In this document: positions 21,080 through 30,752 of the stretch, piece after piece
How the letters are laid out: each line of letters begins with the position of its first letter
Position numbering within the stretch: the first letter of the stretch is position 1
Translations under genes and position numbers: made by a program
Notes under the pieces: model-generated
The model's input: only the letters and a program-made list of their open reading frames with translations
What the model was told of the DNA's origin: nothing
Databases searched by the model: none
Assembly (NCBI GenBank): GCA_001465935.1
Contig: LNKV01000077.1
Span: 1-30,752 of the forward strand
Reading direction: 5' to 3'
Length of the DNA stretch: 30,752 nt
Origin: Clarireedia homoeocarpa
Taxonomy: Eukaryota > Ascomycota > Leotiomycetes > Helotiales > Rutstroemiaceae

Positions 21080-24000
21080 ATGACCACAAAACCCCTCGTC
21101 GGGTCACAGGCCCAACGACAGTCGCAATCGCAAAGGCCACTGAATACTGCTTCTATTGGGAGGCCGTCGCCTCACCGAAGTCTGTCCTCCACCTCTCCTA
21201 GTCGGAGGCACAATGAAAACACCATAGATCTAACCGTCGATGTGCCCGATTTTGCATCTGCGCGTTATGGGGCATCATCATCGAGAATGGGAGGGTCGCG
21301 CCTCAAGCAAGAACTTCTGAACGATCCGAATGGCTCGAGTCAAGCAGAAATTCATGGAGGGGGGCTGTCAAGCCTGCCTTCAAGCAGACCACCTATTCCT
21401 TTGCGCGGACGGCCTCAGCTTCATTCCGATGTGCAACAAAATAGACCGTCAAACATTGGTATATTACCCGAACAAACGCATAGCCATACTTCAACGAAAT
21501 CGATGCCACTCCCTGTTCGGCCCGGTCAACACGCTCCGCTGCCTATCGAGAAATCCAATACATCACAAACATACCCTAACAAGAAAGATGTACGGCCGAA
21601 GCCATATGTTTTGGAGGTCCCGCCTACTGCACCTTCTTATGCTCCAAATGGTATGTCGACGGGAAATTACTCGTTGATCTTTAATCATAGAAATACTAAC
21701 ACCTTGCCGCAGGTCATGCTGATTTTTTCCCGTGGCACGGCAACCATCCAGAAGATCAATTCTCGGAGTCTGTCATTCGCCAAGGGTTCTTCGATAAAAC
21801 TCAAATGACTCAAAATGAGACGGGCTCGGCGAAAACCTCTATATATCCATCTTTAAAGCACAAGAGTGGCTTACAAACATTATCTTCTCTATTCACAAGT
21901 GTTCTTGCGCAGAGAAGGGCACATGGGAACATCACGGCAAACTCAACATTCAAGCCGCCACCGCGAGTAACTGTAACGGACACCAAAAGAGAGATTTGGT
22001 TGAAGGATCTAGCTAATCCGACGATATCACTGCGGCGTCTCAGCCGCTCCATTCCCCATGGAATTCGGGGGAAAGTCCTCCTTGAACATTCACTAAGCAA
22101 AAATATACCTATTGAAAGAGCTGTATGGCTAGCCAAGTGTGTAGGTGCTAATGAATTGAGATCATTTCGGAGGAAAGGGGCAAGTGGTGCGTTTGCCATG
22201 GGAGGCGAAACTAAATGGGTCCGAGACTTCACAGTTTGCGTTGAACAGGTGCTAGAAGGAATCATTGGCTCTTGTGGGGAAAAGGATTTCCGCCGCAGGA
22301 TCAACTATGCGTGAGTAACTCCGAATGCTTGACCCAACTGAGACATTCATTTACGAATATATAGGATTCGGTTGGCAGCGCACTTGCATGAGGAATGCCT
22401 CTTGGACCGAGAGCATTACATGGATTGGATTTTGTTTTCACTCGAGTCGACTTCACAGTCCAAACTACCCATGTGGCTTCTGATTGCACAGGTGTATTGG
22501 AAAGACATCCTCAGATATCGCCGATTTGGACGTCGCTTAGCAGCTGCGCTGCTTACTCGTTTCTCCGAGGTAGGGCATGAGCTTCATCAGATCATCCATT
22601 CATTACTTGTTTCCTAACTTCTTTCGTAGGCCACGGAGCATCCAGATCGCGATATTCTAGGACCATTAGTTGATCGACTGCGTTTGCTGCTGAAAGACTT
22701 GTTGCTTTCTGGCCCAGATAATTTCTTATCACCTGAGACTTGGTCGAAGTATGGAGAAACTTTACGTCTCAACCTCACCTGCCCTGATGACTCCCATCTC
22801 TGTGCTGTCTGGCAAGAGCTTGATCGTCGCAACCTGCGACTTACTACTTTGAGCAGCAAGTCCCGGCATTCTTCCCAGCAACATCTGTTCCGAACACTTG
22901 ATAAAATTCTAGTCACAACATGGACCAATGGCATCGTCAATGTTTGCTGGCAGCTGGATGACAACAAAACTGTTCTTTTGCATGCTGCGTTGGATTGGTC
23001 CACCTCCAGTTACCGGCCGGGTAGGGCAAAAGTATTCATAGGTGCTCGTATCATAAGATCATGGAGTCATTTAGGGGCTGATGTCACCACGGCTGTGCTA
23101 TCGTTCATGGACTCTAACACTTGCGAGGTAGGACGTAACAAGTCAGCATTTTACCACCTGGTATGTGAGCTAGCTCGTTCAAAGGACTTTTGTGTTTCGA
23201 CATATTTCCAGTGGTTGATCGGTCGAGGTGGAATACAAGACCCCACAGACCTAGCTCTTACTGGTCCTTGTGCAACTAGACTTCTTGCAGAAATCCCGAT
23301 TCATGATCTGAGTGAAGGGATGATTGCGTTGAGGAGAACTCTACTTCTTCGTGCTGAGTATGCACTAGACAGCGAAGAACAACAGATTGCGAAATGTATC
23401 GAAATTGTCAAGGGTAGCATATCTAAAGACCTATCCGCACCACAAGCAGGATCTCTCCAAATTAACGATGATTTGGGATACATCGGGAGTCTCCTCACCA
23501 ACTTGACCCGCGCCGGGAAATCAGAAATAAGCTGTTGGCTTCGCGATCATTCCGCTCGCCGTATCCAGCTTGCACATTCTTCTTCGGATAGCTGGCCTGC
23601 ACCTTCAATGAGCCGAAAGTCTTTGCCCTTCACTGCAGTTGAGTTCAGCTGCGTGCGCGAATATCTTGAGACTATGGATGACTTCGCCATGCTCGCTGAC
23701 GTTATCAAATATGTCTCAAGCTCCCATGATAGTCAGATGCTTGCTTCGTGTGCCGATACCTTGAATTTACATACCACAACGTTTGCGGCTCTCGGTGCTC
23801 TCAGGGAGCTTTTCGATGTTCTTGTTAGTCGCTTGCAATCCCTAGCAGATGATCAAGACACTATTCCAAGAGGTTTGTTGGTATCCTTGACGGACCTTTC
23901 AACGAGAATCCCAGACAACCAAGTCATCTCTTCACAGCTCAGTCATCAGCTATCACTCAGCGAAAAGAAGCACGCCGCCGATGCCTGCTCACCTGTTTCG

Positions 24001-25809
24001 GATCACATGGCTGGTGTCTTACAGAACGGCGAGGCAGACTTCATAGATGAGATTGAGAAAATATTAGCGAATGGAACGAGTATGGATCAAGGCACCATGG
24101 AACGACTTTTCTATAAAGTCATTGAATACTGGTCTAGCTCATGGGAAAAGTCATTGGAGCAGCAAAGAAAGTGTGTGCAGCTATTATCAGGACTAAGAGA
24201 CTTCAATGCACAGTCCTTTGACTTTTTGATGACCTTATGGCTGTCAAAAACACTGAACCTAGCAGTCCGACCAAGCATGCTTCAAATTTGCGGCCCCTTA
24301 CTTGGGATTGGGTGCCTATCAATTACAGATCTTGCAAAGATTTGCCTGAAGCTTGCCCAACCCGAGGTCGCGCTTGAACAGAAGATCGTGGGACGTCTAG
24401 CTATGGAACTACTTGCAATAATGGTAAAACCACTCATTCTACCTGGTCTACTAACAAGGGATGAGACATATCGTACTCGACTCTTACAGGAGCGCATGCT
24501 GGCGGATAGCCAAATGCTCACACTGCCAGTCGTTCGCCATGCTTTCGAGGCGTGTTCGCCTTCAGTTGACAAGGAATTGTCCTTTCTTACGTCCACAACC
24601 TCGGATCTATTGTCCGGTGCAGTAATTCATGAATTATTACAGACTTTGGTGTTGTCTAGCGTCGATTCAACTACCAAAACTTTGGTATTTCCTGTTTTAT
24701 ATGGCGACAATGAGAAGGCCTCGAGGCTGTTAAGTGCGGTGATCAACAAGCTTCTCGACCCTATATGGCCGAACGAAATTCCTGAACTGCCACTCGAAGC
24801 TACATTAAGATTAGCTAATGATCTTACTCTCCCTTTTTGTCAGTTGAAAGTAACGTCCATATTCGGCTCTGGCGACCACATCAGGGTCAATTCACAAAAG
24901 CCATACTCTACGGTTCAGTTCGATGATTTAAACCGTGCAATTGATTCCGTTATCCTCACTGGAGATGCAACCTGGACTTGTATCATACCATCCTTGGACC
25001 TCTCAGTCGTTCATCATCTTCGACGTGGAACAGAAAACCAGCTGCTTACGATGTTCCATTCCATCAGAGCCTCAAATTTTAGCGACATTTTGCAAAAAGA
25101 TGATCAATTAGCAAGAGCAGAAAGTCTATTACTTGTACTTGATTTGTCGATCAATACGATTTCACGAAAGGGGCCAGTGTCAAATCAGTATTTACATAAC
25201 TTTTTCCCGGATCTTATCACTATATTGAATGGCGCTTGGCAATTTGTTGCAAATGCGCATAATACCCCACAAAAGGCCACGTTTGTTAGCAAATGGCTGC
25301 CCATTCTACTATCATTTACGGGATCACAAACCGCTGCGCTTGAACAGTCAAAGCTGGGCCATGAGCATCGGGGAAGGATTCTTCTTGTAATAACGGCCAT
25401 CTACCTAGAGATGCATATCCTCGAAACAAACGTGGAATTCCATCTAGAATTACCACTACAAAAATGCTATGATCTTGCCTTGCATCTGGTGGATGCCCTC
25501 CCGGATGACACAAGACAGCAGTGCATCCGCAGCCTACGCGATGTTGCATCGAGCTCAAAGACCAGCTACATTTTCAGTATCATGGCGAACTCCTCGGATT
25601 GGTTATATATTAGCCATGGGGACAGGATTACAGGCACAGGAAAACATAACTCAACACCGAATTTGGAATTTAGTCAGGAAGGTAGTCCTCAACTAACTCC
25701 CTTCACTCTCAAGCGCTGGGAGATGTTGGGCGAACCAACCCCTAACATGGGCGAAAACGATACCAGTCTCAGTCTAACTCTCTTCGCAAGTCGCAGAGCT
25801 GTTGACTAG
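21080..25809 (+). CDS. SRB8: Mediator of RNA polymerase II transcription subunit 12 (Srb8)
   Basis: Med12 is part of the Mediator kinase module (with Cdk8, cyclin C and Med13), which mostly represses transcription. Coding exons are 21080-21650, 21713-22310, 22365-22569 and 22630-25809 (1,517 aa). The ATG begins MTTKPLVGSQ; the N-terminal ~190 residues are Ser/Pro/Gln-rich. The Med12 signature follows across the first intron: HADFFPWHGNHPEDQFSES, then VIRQGFFDKTQ (about residues 192-220). Further family-like segments are TDTKREIWLKDLANPTISLRRLSRSIPHGIRGK, MDWILFSL and the helical body in exon 4. The C-terminus ends with an Arg-Ala-Val-Asp-stop after a disordered Ser/Thr-rich tail. All four exon phases match and the length is normal for fungal Srb8. 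Confidence 0.93.
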
Positions 25810-26339
25810 TTGCCCATATCATTGTAAACTCTTCATCGATACTTCATCGGTTGGAAATGGGTGAAATGAATCATTATTTTTGGCGTAGACAGCTGCCCAG
25901 TGTGTAAATAGCGTAAATAGCTTTAACTAAACTATGTCTAATGCAAAATCCACATCCAAATAGTCCAAGTTTACCGGTCATGACTAGGAACGGTATTTTC
26001 CCATTGAAACCACCTAGGATATTACTTTCTGGAAAGGTACATCTTACTTCGCCGTGACAAGGTTCGGCTGCTCAACCCCCAAGGGGCTGCGTTCAGACAC
26101 AACACTGTTTATTAGTAAGCCAACCTCGCAGTCAAAGCAGTTTACCATATGTAGTAGGCTTGAACAGGTCGAGTGATAAGCGGGAAATTTGCAAAAGAGG
26201 AGGATATGGTGGTAACATTGGTTCTCGCCGGTGCATAGCATCATAGCTTCCATTATTCTTGATCACAGGTTGATCACTGACATAAAGGAGGAAGTGACAC
26301 CAAGAAGTAACCACGGTATTTGTCTGCATTGTTAACCGC
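25810..26339. other. Intergenic region between convergent MED12 and RGD1-like genes
   Basis: These 530 bases contain the 3' UTRs of two convergent genes. A minus-strand open frame at 26044-26253 has no recognisable similarity. No repeat or RNA gene was seen. Confidence 0.5.
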
Positions 26340-28737
26340 TCAATCATCGTCAAATATTTGGTACGTATTGTTCAAGATTGTATCGATGACCCGAACCTGC
26401 CACCCAGCGTCCTGGATATTCGGTCCGGTGTTTGCACCCATAAGAGTAGGTCCAAAGACAATCGCTAGGTTACTAGCGTTCATCCTGTTGGAAGCCGAGT
26501 GTTCTTGTACGCGATTCAGATGTAATGTCAGGGCGCGGAGAGTAGCATAATTGGGATCAGGCAAGCCGTTAATGATGGCGTGCAGAGAGTCACGACGGAC
26601 TATCTCATCTTCTTGCTCTATGTAAAATATACATCAGCAAAAGGTAAAATACTCGGATCTAATGATATACTAACTTGCAGCCTCTATGAACGCAGGGTAT
26701 TCCTCAATAGTTAACAAAGGGTTAGGCAACTCGCGGAAAAATTGCTTTAGTAAACCGGCGACACTATTGACATCATGGAAAAAACTTTCTGGATTTCGAA
26801 AATCCACTTTCGAAGCATCTGGAAATTATGTTAGTACACAGGCAAAAGATTGGGATGAGGTCGAAGCTTGCCGTTATCGAACATGGCTTTAATCTTTGTG
26901 ATATGGGACGCAGTGCCAGATAATCGGTATATCCCTTCTACTTCAAGACCAAAAAGATCAACAGCTTGAATGCATTGATAAACAATCATAGGAACCGCAG
27001 ACCCATCTCTTTCGAACAAATCATCTAGGCTAAGGCCAAAAACGGGTTTGAGTGGAGCAAGATGAGTAGCAGCAGCTGGCCCAGCACTTGGAACGGAAGC
27101 TTGCATATGGGAAGGGGGCGAGTAAAGACCAGATGAGCTAGTCGGTGTCTGCTGCACTGGAGCTTCAATCTGAGATTGTGGTTGGAATGGCAAGGTGGAG
27201 ATCTGAGGGGGCCCGTCTATACGGGGTGACCATGCGCTAAGATCCGTGGTAGTATTGGCAGGTGGCCCTTCATGTACGAGAGGTGGCCCCATATGCTGTG
27301 AAAGAGAGGGTCCATGACTCAAGCTTCGTTCATGTTGGGAATTCGATTGCGGAGCAATTTGATTGAATGGCTGACTCATATGGCTTTGGTGTGATGACTG
27401 TGGCGGTATGCTCACTGGAGCTGGCCCCTGCCGCGTGGGAGTCGCGCTAGATGGGTCTGATTGTTGTTGAGCAACCTGCTGTGAAGATCCGAAAACCTAT
27501 ATGACGAATTAGCCACAATTTTACACTGTCTATGTCAGTGTGTATTTATAATACTAACGGGGTTGCGCTGGTATCTGATCTCGGTGGCTTTGGGCGGTAC
27601 TTTACCAGCAAAACTACTGATGAAGTTGCTTAGATCTTTTTCATTGTCAATCGAGTTGACTGCATCACGAAGACTGCGGTTAGAGGAACCTTGTTCCTTT
27701 GTCCGAATCGGACTTATATTCAAGCCATTGCTCAGTAAAAGCTTCTCGTTGAATGATGCTACAATAAAGGTTAGTGGGACAGCCTTAGCGGATATCCAAA
27801 ACTCTGGTCACTTACCAAACTTTTGCATCTGCAAAGTTAATGCCGAATCGCATTCTTGTATGAGATCTTCCAAAGCCCTAACTGCCTCCGGCCTCAATTT
27901 TGACCACAGCTCGCTACGCTGGCTTTGCGCAATCTGAACCTTTGATGCATAGTCTGCATCTGCTGCCTGTACCTTGCGAAGGAGGTCTTCTTCGTGCTGA
28001 GCTGCTGATTTTGGACCTTTAAGCCCGAATATCTTGCCAGTTTGCCGATCTCCCGTTCGAGCTCTGTCGTACTCGTCGGCTAAAGAGTCATATTTCGCCT
28101 TTGATTTCCTCATAGCAGCTTCCGCATCAGCAGCGCGTTGTTCTGCTGCTAACCCGGTATTCTTCCAATGCTTTCTTCCCTTTTCAATATTCGAAGTCAT
28201 GTCGATAAGATCCTCATGCATTTGGTGCAGAGACATACTAAATTGTGCCCCATTTTCTGCCATCCGCTCATGTATATTGAGAATCTCCTCATACGACTGG
28301 AGGAATGAACCGTGTCGGTGTTCCGGCTTGCGAATACTATCTCCTGTAGCCTTGCAGAGTTTCTTTAGACCGTTTGAATGCTCCTCTTCCATTGTGGATC
28401 TTTTCTTGAGGAAAAGCGCAAATTCCTGGGCAAATAAGATCAGCTATGAATTCTGTAAAAATGATCGGACCATACCTTCGCAGAAGCAATACTCTGTTTC
28501 AGTCTGTTCAGCAGTGTTGAGATTCCGATCTGCATACGTTTTTTCAGTGGATATATAACACCCAGAAAAGGCAAGACACCTCACCTCCGAGCTTGTCACA
28601 TCTTGAACTGCTTTAGCATTCACGTCTGTTGGCTCATGATTCGCAGCGACAGCTCCCCCAGACGAAGGTACAAATGAATCCCCATTTGGCGACGACCCCG
28701 TATCTACCCCAACGTCCCCTCCTAGCGACATAGTCAT
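26340..28737 (-). CDS. F-BAR domain RhoGAP, Rgd1-like
   Basis: This protein is predicted to bind curved membranes through an F-BAR domain and to switch off Rho-type GTPases in polarised growth; yeast Rgd1 acts on Rho3 and Rho4. Coding exons on the minus strand are 28737-28585, 28529-28476, 28425-27816, 27758-27559, 27496-26872, 26818-26675 and 26617-26340 (687 aa). The F-BAR/FCH part (about 52-280) shows EFALFLKKRSTMEEEHSNGLKKLCKA and a long charged coiled coil. A Gln/Pro/Ser-rich linker follows (about 340-480). The RhoGAP domain starts KPVFGLSLDDLFE and has VEGIYRLSG with the catalytic arginine finger (about Arg 530), then SVAGLLKQFFRELPNPLL and NRMNASNLAIVFGPTLM. The intron between exons 5 and 6 (26871-26819) has a GC donor (AACG|GCAAGC). 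A second in-frame ATG two codons downstream could also serve as the start. Confidence 0.92.
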
Positions 28738-29176
28738 ATGGAAAGCACCGAAGTCTTCAATTAATTGCCGTGCAGGTGAGCGAATGGAATCCAATATTAG
28801 AGATGACGAGTAGTGCGGTTGTAATTACTATGTTGTTATTGTGCATAAGTGAACAGTAGCCCTGCAGATCCATCCATAGGAAATGTGTTTAGAGCCACAC
28901 CTATGCCCTCAATAAAAGCTATGTATGAACTTTATTTAGTAAGATAACAAAAGTAGGATCTTACATCTTCACGATCTTACAGTATTGGGTGATATGTTCT
29001 TCCTTCAGTAATATCTGACATAATCAATCGACTGCTGCACATGATTTATATGGTCTTTCCGAGTATTTACTTTCAGCTATAAATCTCACTGCACGGAAGT
29101 TGTATTGTGTGGTTGGCGTATTGACTCCCACGAGTTCCCCAGCAACGGCAAGCCTACAATAGCGCAGGCCCACAAG
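28738..29176. other. Intergenic region before the broken oxidoreductase gene
   Basis: These 439 bases contain the RGD1-like gene's promoter and leader. Base composition becomes more AT-rich toward the right than in the rest of the gene-bearing part. No gene or repeat was recognised. Confidence 0.4.
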
Positions 29177-30100
29177 ATGGAGGCTCTCGTCTTATCCACT
29201 AGCCAAAAAAACCGCTACTGTACAGACTATCCAAGTCCCTACCCTTGCCTCTCATGAAATACTCGTCAGAGTCTACGCTGTCGCCCTGAACCCGGTAGAT
29301 GCTCTATATACTGCACACCCCCTTAGCAGGGATGGTCGAGTCGTTGGCAGCGATTCCTCTGGCATCGTTACAGCTGTCGGGTCTGCAGTTCCAACAGAAA
29401 TCCGGCGTGAGCAGCGCGTGGCTGGCTTTTTGCAGGGTGCATGCTCTGTCAATGACCGCCCTGGCGCGTTTGCGCAATATCTTTCTATACCATGGGATCT
29501 CGTGTGGAGAGTCCCGGAACGGATGGCTCTGACGGACGCGGCAACAATAAGTCTATGTAGTTTAACCGCAGCCCAGGCGTTATTCTTGCGACTGGGACTT
29601 CCAGCTCCTTTCCCTGTAAGACAATTTTGAAAACACCGAGTCGGAACCTGCAAGTGGCTCTAGTGGTAGGCTTACTAACCATGATGGCAAGCGTTTGAAG
29701 GTTTTAATCTACGGATCCTCTACGTCAGTGGGATGTACGCTGCACAGCTCCTGCATCGGTGTTGTGAGGTAGCTCATATTTCTGTCTCGCTATACGGGGT
29801 AGCAAGTCGCTCTCACCACGAGATGCTTGCTAAAACCCCATACTACTATAGTGGATTGGTAGACTATCACGGCCAGGACTGGTTAGTGCAGCTTCGCAAT
29901 TTGGCTGGTGGAAATTCAATTGATCTGGCATTCGACTGTATCTCTGAAGGCTTGTCTGAAGGCTTGTCTGTGTCTATGGTAGGATCGATACTTTCGATAG
30001 ATAGCAAGCTCGCCGTTGTACGTTTGAAGGAGGGAAATGCGTGGAGCTTGGAGGAGGGTATAATAGTTACTACGCCACTATCTAGACTAGGATTTTCTAG
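29177..30100 (+). pseudogene. Degraded medium-chain dehydrogenase / enoyl-reductase-like gene
   Basis: The translated pieces look like the zinc-independent quinone/enoyl-reductase (MDR) group that includes trans-acting enoyl reductases of fungal secondary metabolism. From ATG 29177 (MEALVLST), the frame is lost in an AC-A7 run near 29205. It resumes one frame over with VPTLASHEILVRVYAVALNPVDAL, VVGSDSSGIVTAVG, GAFAQYL, and ALTDAATISLCSLTAAQALF. A plausible intron (29616-29691: GTAAGA, CTAAC, AAG) leads to the nucleotide-binding motif VLIYGSSTSVG, after which the frame shifts again near 29730 to MYAAQLLHRC. Similarity continues through IDLAFDCIS and LAVVRLKEGNAWSLEEGI, then fades after about 30090, so the expected C-terminal ~100 residues are missing. 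A 12-base unit is duplicated at about 29945-29970 (EGLSEGLS). Two frameshifts and a truncation make it a pseudogene; sequencing error could explain one shift but not all three defects. Confidence 0.8.
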
Positions 30101-30179
30101 GTTAGTCTCCTGTAGAATCTCACCTTTACCTGCAGATATAGTCTTGTGTAAAATTATAATATTGTCTGAGAAGAATTAG

Positions 30180-30752
30180 GAAAAGATATCGAATATTAAG
30201 AAAATTTATTATAAAGTTTTATAAATATTTATTAAAGAAGTTTTTTAAATTGAATTTAATAAGATTAATTTTTAATATTTTTAAAGAAATTATAAATAAT
30301 AAATTTATATTTTTAAATTTAAAAATTATAAATAATATTTATAATAATATATTTATAAAAAAGATTTAAATATATTTAGAATTATTAATTAAAAAACTAA
30401 TTATAAATTAAAAAAAATAAACTTTTATATAAACTAATATATTATATATTTATATTAGTTTTATATATAATTTAATTAAAATTATTATATTATTTTTTTT
30501 TAAAAAAATTACTTTTAAATAATTAAAAAAAATAATTTAAAATTTATAAAAAAAATAAATAAAAATTATTTAATTCTTTTTTATTATTTTAAATATATTA
30601 ATATTTATTAGATCTTTAAAAAAATTAATTATAAAAAGTTAATAAAAAAATTAAAATAATAATATAATATAATTAATATTAATATTTATATAATTATAAT
30701 ATTATAAATATTTATTCTTTTAAATTATATAAAAATAATTAAAAGATTAAAT
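30180..30752. repeat. Extreme AT-rich block (isochore or RIP-degraded repeat), continues off the window
   Basis: From about 30180 to the end the sequence is almost only A and T, with roughly one G or C per 15-25 bases and almost no C. Composition changes abruptly within about 100 bases. No open frame of note occurs. In Pezizomycotina such blocks usually come from transposons altered by repeat-induced point mutation, which turns CpA into TpA; the near absence of C is consistent with that. No transposon family can be identified from what remains. Confidence 0.8.

Noticed and set aside
21810..22304. 164-codon minus-strand open frame
   Set aside because: It is antisense to the conserved MED12 domain, which has matching exon phases and recognised motifs.
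1..30752. tRNA or rRNA genes
   Set aside because: No cloverleaf with A/B-box motifs or conserved rRNA stretch was recognised by eye. A covariance-model scan was not possible, so a single tRNA could have been missed.

Overview
The window is nuclear DNA from a filamentous ascomycete (Pezizomycotina). The genes carry short introns (about 45-110 bp) with GTRNGY donors, CTAAC/CTGAC branch sites and YAG acceptors. The mating-type-flank genes APN2, COX13, APC5 and CIA30 lie in a row. A class such as Leotiomycetes is my best guess, based on this gene order and the abrupt AT-rich block at the right end. That placement is inference and could not be tested here.

Layout, left to right. A 5'-truncated HMG-box mating gene, MAT1-2-1 (+), so this strain carries the MAT1-2 idiomorph. 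APN2 (-), COX13 (+), APC5 (-) and CIA30 (-), the conserved MAT-flanking block. A triple-RRM RNA-binding protein (+), mitochondrial ribosomal protein mL45 (-), a possible small membrane-protein gene (+, weak), translation initiation factor eIF1/Sui1 (-), Mediator subunit MED12/Srb8 (+) and an F-BAR/RhoGAP protein of the Rgd1 type (-). Last come a broken medium-chain dehydrogenase/enoyl-reductase gene (+) and about 0.57 kb of nearly pure A+T. SLA2, the usual marker on the other side of MAT, is not in the window and is expected to its left.

Gene models were built by hand. For each intact gene the exon lengths sum to a multiple of three and the reading frame is continuous across every junction. 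Notable details are two GC-AG introns (COX13, RGD1-like), micro-exons of 8, 13 and 15 nt, and an eIF1 gene whose second exon is a frame-neutral 159-nt cassette. Skipping that exon gives a canonical 111-residue eIF1. Including it gives a 164-residue form with a duplicated N-terminal module.

Most genes are housekeeping genes and do not form one pathway. COX13, CIA30 and mL45 all serve mitochondrial respiration. APC5, MED12, APN2 and eIF1 serve the cell cycle, transcription, DNA repair and translation. The accessory part is the right edge, where a decayed oxidoreductase gene runs into the AT-rich block. I found no tRNA, rRNA, CRISPR array or recognisable transposon coding sequence.
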